DNA from: an uncultured Eubacterium sp.
Lineage (GTDB): Bacteria > Bacillota > Clostridia > Lachnospirales > Lachnospiraceae
Assembly (NCBI GenBank): GCA_910579075.1
Contig: CAJTSV010000015.1
Coordinates: forward strand, 1 to 52,674
DNA: 52,674 bases
Direction: 5' to 3'
Shown: positions 50,801 to 52,674 of the stretch, piece after piece
Layout of the letters: each line of letters opens with the position of its first letter
How positions within the stretch are numbered: the stretch's first letter is position 1
Made by a program: the position numbers and the translations under genes
Notes under the pieces: generated by a model
Database searches by the model: none
Seen by the model: only the letters and a program-made list of their open reading frames with translations
Told to the model about the DNA's origin: nothing

Positions 50801-51001
50801 AAGCGTCCTGACCGCACTGGCCGCTTCCATGCCTTCCAGGTTTGCCACTATCACATCCGCATCCGCTGCGTCTTTCAGGCATATGCCCTCACTCTGCGCA
50901 TACTGATGCGTAAAATTTTCGTATGGGGTAATTGTCTTTATTATGTCAAATGCACTGCACGGTACGCCTGCGAAATAAAAATGTATCTGACAATGGTACA
51001 T
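47858..51001 (-). CDS. Hybrid sensor histidine kinase with PAS and two receiver domains
   Basis: Cytoplasmic hybrid kinase of 1047 residues without membrane helices. Order: an N-terminal receiver-like fold (about 1-115) without the aspartate set; a PAS domain (about 130-250, TINNVPNLVWYKDKNG); a second PAS (about 260-370, IFTTIDCGVIRHTSDGSRVL); a further PAS-like region to about 520. HisKA follows with H546 in SNMSHDIRTPMNAIVGF, then HATPase (NQVLLNLLSNAVKYT, GIQGTGLGMAITK). Receiver 1 has D838 (VIDWMLPDMNG) and receiver 2 D977 (VLMDVQMPVMDG). GGAGG is seven bases before the ATG. It has no partner regulator nearby. Such kinases usually act through phosphorelay or protein interaction. Confidence 0.92.
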   Translation of the reverse strand: MYHCQIHFYFAGVPCSAFDIIKTITPYENFTHQYAQSEGICLKDAADADVIVANLEGMEAASAVRTLLEAKCAKAQLILLLEKCQMDSIADYFCEIKDLWVMPMTEAEIRFRCERWQQSYKMSKDLWQAEHFLEATINNVPNLVWYKDKNGVHKKVNNSFCQTVGKTKQQVEGQRHAYIWDVEQDDPACIESEEEVMSRRRTFVSEELVQTGTGTRTLMTYKSPLYDLDGSVMGTVGVAIDVTQERVYEQEIVQKNQTLEKIFTTIDCGVIRHTSDGSRVLSINRAALKILGYASQEEMEADGFQTVAGSILEEDRERFTECIESLEKEGDSVSTEYRVRHKNGEILHIMGNVKLLMEDGELFYQRFLLDCTAQKLQEKKKEQRQTELMQALTVDYSIACFFDLNTGAGVPIRRDVCDEGAFTADKHGNIYFEQSMEQYIQAVVHEEDREKMRQFCRVDDLRQKLAEHGVQHANYRAVTGGEVFYYQLKAVRAGSWNRQCGIVIGLRSVDAEIRKEMEQKNLLETALMQANRASKAKSVFLSNMSHDIRTPMNAIVGFTALAIAHIDQHEQVGEYLKKIMTSGNHLLSLINDVLDMSRIESGRMHLDEKPCSLPDILHGLRSILQSDIHAKQLELYMDAVDVLHEEICCDKLRLNQVLLNLLSNAVKYTGAGGIISMRITERPGTAEGRADYIFTIRDNGFGMSREFAAHIFEPFEREKNSTISGIQGTGLGMAITKNIVDLMNGTIEVSSELGKGTEVTVCFSFRLHDGGKQQMDIPKLKNCRALVVDDDFNTCDSVTYMLSQIGMRAEWTLSGKEALLRTRQAVTRADNYTVYVIDWMLPDMNGIEVTRRIRREMGDEVPIILLTAYDWKDIEDEAKEAGISAFCSKPLFLSELRGCLHSIVETEEAEQASAEKEPVLHHGGHILLAEDNEINQEIASAILEDAGFTTDIAGNGQIAVDMLKKSDPGYYQLVLMDVQMPVMDGYTATKAIRALENKAHASIPILAMTANAFEEDKKQAIKCGMNGHLAKPIDVEALLAALDRLLS

Positions 51002-51137
51002 GCAAGTTCCTCCTTACGTTTTTGGGATTTCAAAATTTCCGAAACTGCTCCCAGATTCACGTTTTCTTTTATTATCCGATTATACTGCATTCAGGACGTT
51101 TGTACAAGCGAATTTATGATTCTGCATACTGCTGCAT

Positions 51138-51245
51138 TAGAGCGTATTTGAAAAATCATTTCCGCAATCTGCACTCTGCAAACTGTGAAGCATAGCATGC
51201 CCCTTAGGGTACATCTCACGAAAAGCATTTTTCAAACACGCTCTA
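51138..51245. mobile_element. MITE-like element, 108 bp, with TA ends
   Basis: Inverted ends of about 25 bp: AGAGCGTATTTGAAAAAT on the left and ATTTTTCAAACACGCTCT on the right, with one difference over the first 18 positions. TA lies at both outer edges (51138-51139, 51244-51245), as in target duplications of the Tc1/mariner-IS630 group. No transposase is coded inside. It lies upstream of the hybrid kinase gene. Confidence 0.7.
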
Positions 51246-51330
51246 GCGGAATCCACTCCCGCCTTTCTTATCCTTTTTAACACAAAAAAACTGCCGGAAA
51301 ACGGGGCATTCCGCAAGGCATAAACCCTCG

Positions 51331-51358
51331 CAGAACCTCCCCGCCTCCGGCGGTTCTG
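51331..51358 (-). terminator. Hairpin after the hypothetical gene at 51420
   Basis: CAGAACC and GGTTCTG arms with inner GCC/GGC pairing. It lies 62 bases past the stop of the minus-strand gene. No U-run follows. The rest of 51246-51419 shows no gene. Confidence 0.4.
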
Positions 51359-51419
51359 ATTTCATACAGGTTGATGTAACCCGTCATGGAAACCCGGTTC
51401 CAGGTGCTTTTTCATACTG

Positions 51420-52046
51420 CTAATAATTAAATTCCGCCGAGTCAATGACTTCCCATGTTTTATCGGAAATCTTAAATGCCAGCTCGTCAGGCTTGTCTGC
51501 AGGCACATAAAGAATACCTGTAATCAGCTCCTCATAAAACTTTGCTACCGCCGGCATTGCATCTCCATCTTCGAACTTCAGAAGCGCTTTGCCAAGGGCA
51601 GCTATGATAAATGGCGGATAGCCTACCGCTCTGCAGATTTCTTTCATATCTTTTGATTTTACTGCTTTCATGACAGCATCATGCGCAGCGATTCTTGCCT
51701 TTTCCCATCCGCTGGCGAGATTATCATTCATGGCATTTAAAAATATGCTGTGCTTCAGGCCTGCCAGATAAGCTGACCGGAACGTCATGTCATTCGGATA
51801 ACAGATACAGGGAATGCGCTTGCAGATGCCATTTCCGGATGCCTTGGCAAACTGTTTGCGCCAGTCGTCAAACAGCTTATGTAAATCCGTATACTGCCAG
51901 GACTGAATCGGGCAGCAGGCATAGCCAAAAGCCTCATCGTATTCAGCCGCTTTCTCAGGCAGCATTGCTACCTGCTTGACAATAAAGTTCTGTTTCTGGT
52001 AAATGATTTTACCATATGGTCTCCATTCATTTGTTTCCACTCTCAT
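51420..52046 (-). CDS. Hypothetical protein, 208 residues
   Basis: I do not recognise the family. The protein is soluble, mixed alpha/beta, without signal peptide or membrane helix. It contains RVETNEWRPYGKIIYQKQNF at the start, then FGYACCPIQSWQYTDLHKLF and a cysteine-bearing RIPCICYPND. The middle is helical (WEKARIAAHDAVMKAVKS, DMKEICRAVGYPPFIIAALG). GGAGG lies 8 bases before the ATG. It is flanked by a MITE-like element and a transposase fragment, so it sits in an accessory stretch. The normal codon look and good ribosome site support a real gene. Confidence 0.65.
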   Translation of the reverse strand: MRVETNEWRPYGKIIYQKQNFIVKQVAMLPEKAAEYDEAFGYACCPIQSWQYTDLHKLFDDWRKQFAKASGNGICKRIPCICYPNDMTFRSAYLAGLKHSIFLNAMNDNLASGWEKARIAAHDAVMKAVKSKDMKEICRAVGYPPFIIAALGKALLKFEDGDAMPAVAKFYEELITGILYVPADKPDELAFKISDKTWEVIDSAEFNY

Positions 52047-52147
52047 TTTGCATCCTCCGTCAGCAAAAAATAATCACATTCTAATAGTTATCGGCATAAA
52101 CTGAGAAAACATAATGGATTTTTATAAAATTTGATTGATAAAATGGA

Positions 52148-52249
52148 TTACACCAGCTGCATAACTTCGCCTTCAAGTTCTTTTATGTCACTTTCCAGTA
52201 CAAGTTTACCTGATTCTGAATCATAAGTATAACTAATAAGGGTAACCAC
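52148..52249 (-). pseudogene. Small C-terminal remnant or short ORF
   Basis: Thirty-three residues from a GTG: VVTLISYTYDSESGKLVLES then DIKELEGEVMQLV and TAA. A stop lies directly upstream in frame and there is no ribosome site, so it is probably the end of a lost gene. The rest of 52047-52360 has nothing else I can support. Confidence 0.3.
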
Positions 52250-52360
52250 TCAAAATGCAGAATTGTGGAATAATGCCAAACATATGACAGATAAAAAAAG
52301 CTATTGCAATCAAAACTAAGATATGCTACCTGTCTTTGGGAGTTGATATGTAAAATATGG

Positions 52361-52394
52361 TGCTAAGCCATAGGTTAGAACCTATAGCTTAGCA
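52361..52394. terminator. Hairpin overlapping the transposase stop
   Basis: TGCTAAGCCATAGGTT pairs with AACCTATAGCTTAGCA with one mismatch and a two-base loop. It overlaps the transposase stop codon at 52375. It may be the terminator or part of the element end. Confidence 0.6.
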
Positions 52395-52674
52395 TATTTT
52401 TTAGTTGTGAATCTGTTAAAAAATATGACGTTAACGGAAGGTTTGTGAATGCAGAAAATGCCTTTATAAATGATGTATTTTTTGTGAGGTTTATGTATTT
52501 TTTTTCTGAAAGTTTTGCTGCTTTAAATTGCTTCATAAAATCAAAAATTTCCTCTGTGCAATACTTGTTTTCTAAGATTTTAATCTGGAATATTCTTACT
52601 AATAAAACGGATAAATAACAGATTAAAAAGTGTCCAGTTATTGTGTCTTCTTTTTGCAAAAAGACGGGTCTTGC
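52375..52674 (-). mobile_element. IS1634-like transposase, C-terminal part, runs off the window
   Basis: The frame is open to the right edge (100 residues). It reads RPVFLQKEDTITGHFLICYL then SVLLVRIFQIKILENKYCTE, the end of IS1634/IS4-superfamily DDE transposases, where the RPVxxxxxxRIxxHxLIC motif carries the last catalytic region. The tail NTSFIKAFSAFTNLPLTSYF fits too. TTG at 52659 is only an internal codon, not the start. Whether the element is intact depends on sequence outside the window. Confidence 0.7.

Overview
The window looks like chromosome from a low-to-moderate-GC Gram-positive anaerobe of the class Clostridia, most likely a gut Lachnospiraceae. The grounds are strong AGGAGG-type ribosome sites, AgrA/AgrC-like regulators, an ECF sigma/anti-sigma pair, a Gram-positive style Wzx/Wzy polysaccharide locus, and protein families common in that group (DUF4869, AAA-ATPase-like/DUF1703, Rpn, the ferredoxin-tailed aldo/keto reductases). 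No outer-membrane export genes, rRNA, tRNA or CRISPR array were seen. Species cannot be fixed from the sequence alone.

Layout. 1-3.8 kb: the 5' part of a chemoreceptor, then a LytTR response regulator and GHKL histidine kinase pair. 3.8-12.8 kb: an L-ascorbate (ula) locus. On the minus strand lie UlaG lactonase, PTS EIIA, EIIC and EIIB, then past a terminator a HAD phosphatase and a DeoR repressor. On the plus strand lie the UlaE epimerase and an unrecognised propeller-like protein. The divergent control region has two good promoters and a cluster of DeoR-type half-sites. Three genes here have 16-20 bp tandem repeats running into their ribosome sites. UlaD and UlaF are not in the window. 12.8-21.5 kb: accessory genes, including decayed toxin-antitoxin pairs (DUF433/DUF5615 and UPF0175/DUF3368), a barrel-only pyruvate kinase, a translationally coupled DUF4869/P-loop ATPase pair, an NmrA-like reductase with a LysR regulator, an AAA-ATPase/nuclease protein and an Rpn nuclease that seems to have lost its active site.

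21.8-39.7 kb: one long minus-strand operon for a Wzx/Wzy-dependent capsule or exopolysaccharide. It starts with a Wzz-like protein whose C-terminal kinase-like domain has no Walker A motif. Then come three GT4 transferases, an aminotransferase, a GNAT, Wzy, GT2 and Gtf3-like transferases, Wzx, another GT4, a UDP-HexNAc dehydrogenase and 4-epimerase (probably making UDP-GalNAcA), and finally a CapK-like adenylate-forming enzyme overlapping a DUF362 gene. No priming phosphoglycosyltransferase or active tyrosine kinase is present. Upstream is a small XRE regulator, with two palindromic operators upstream of it that share a core sequence.

40.5-42.9 kb is a graveyard of truncated genes (HNH, KilA-N, VbhA-like, HTH, PIN/antitoxin, PTS EIIC). 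42.9-51 kb holds an intact chemoreceptor, an anti-sigma/ECF sigma pair, an aldo/keto reductase with two ferredoxin clusters and a large hybrid sensor kinase. The right end carries a MITE-like element, a hypothetical protein and the 3' part of an IS1634-like transposase. A 95-97 bp palindromic element occurs twice (40.6 and 44.9 kb).
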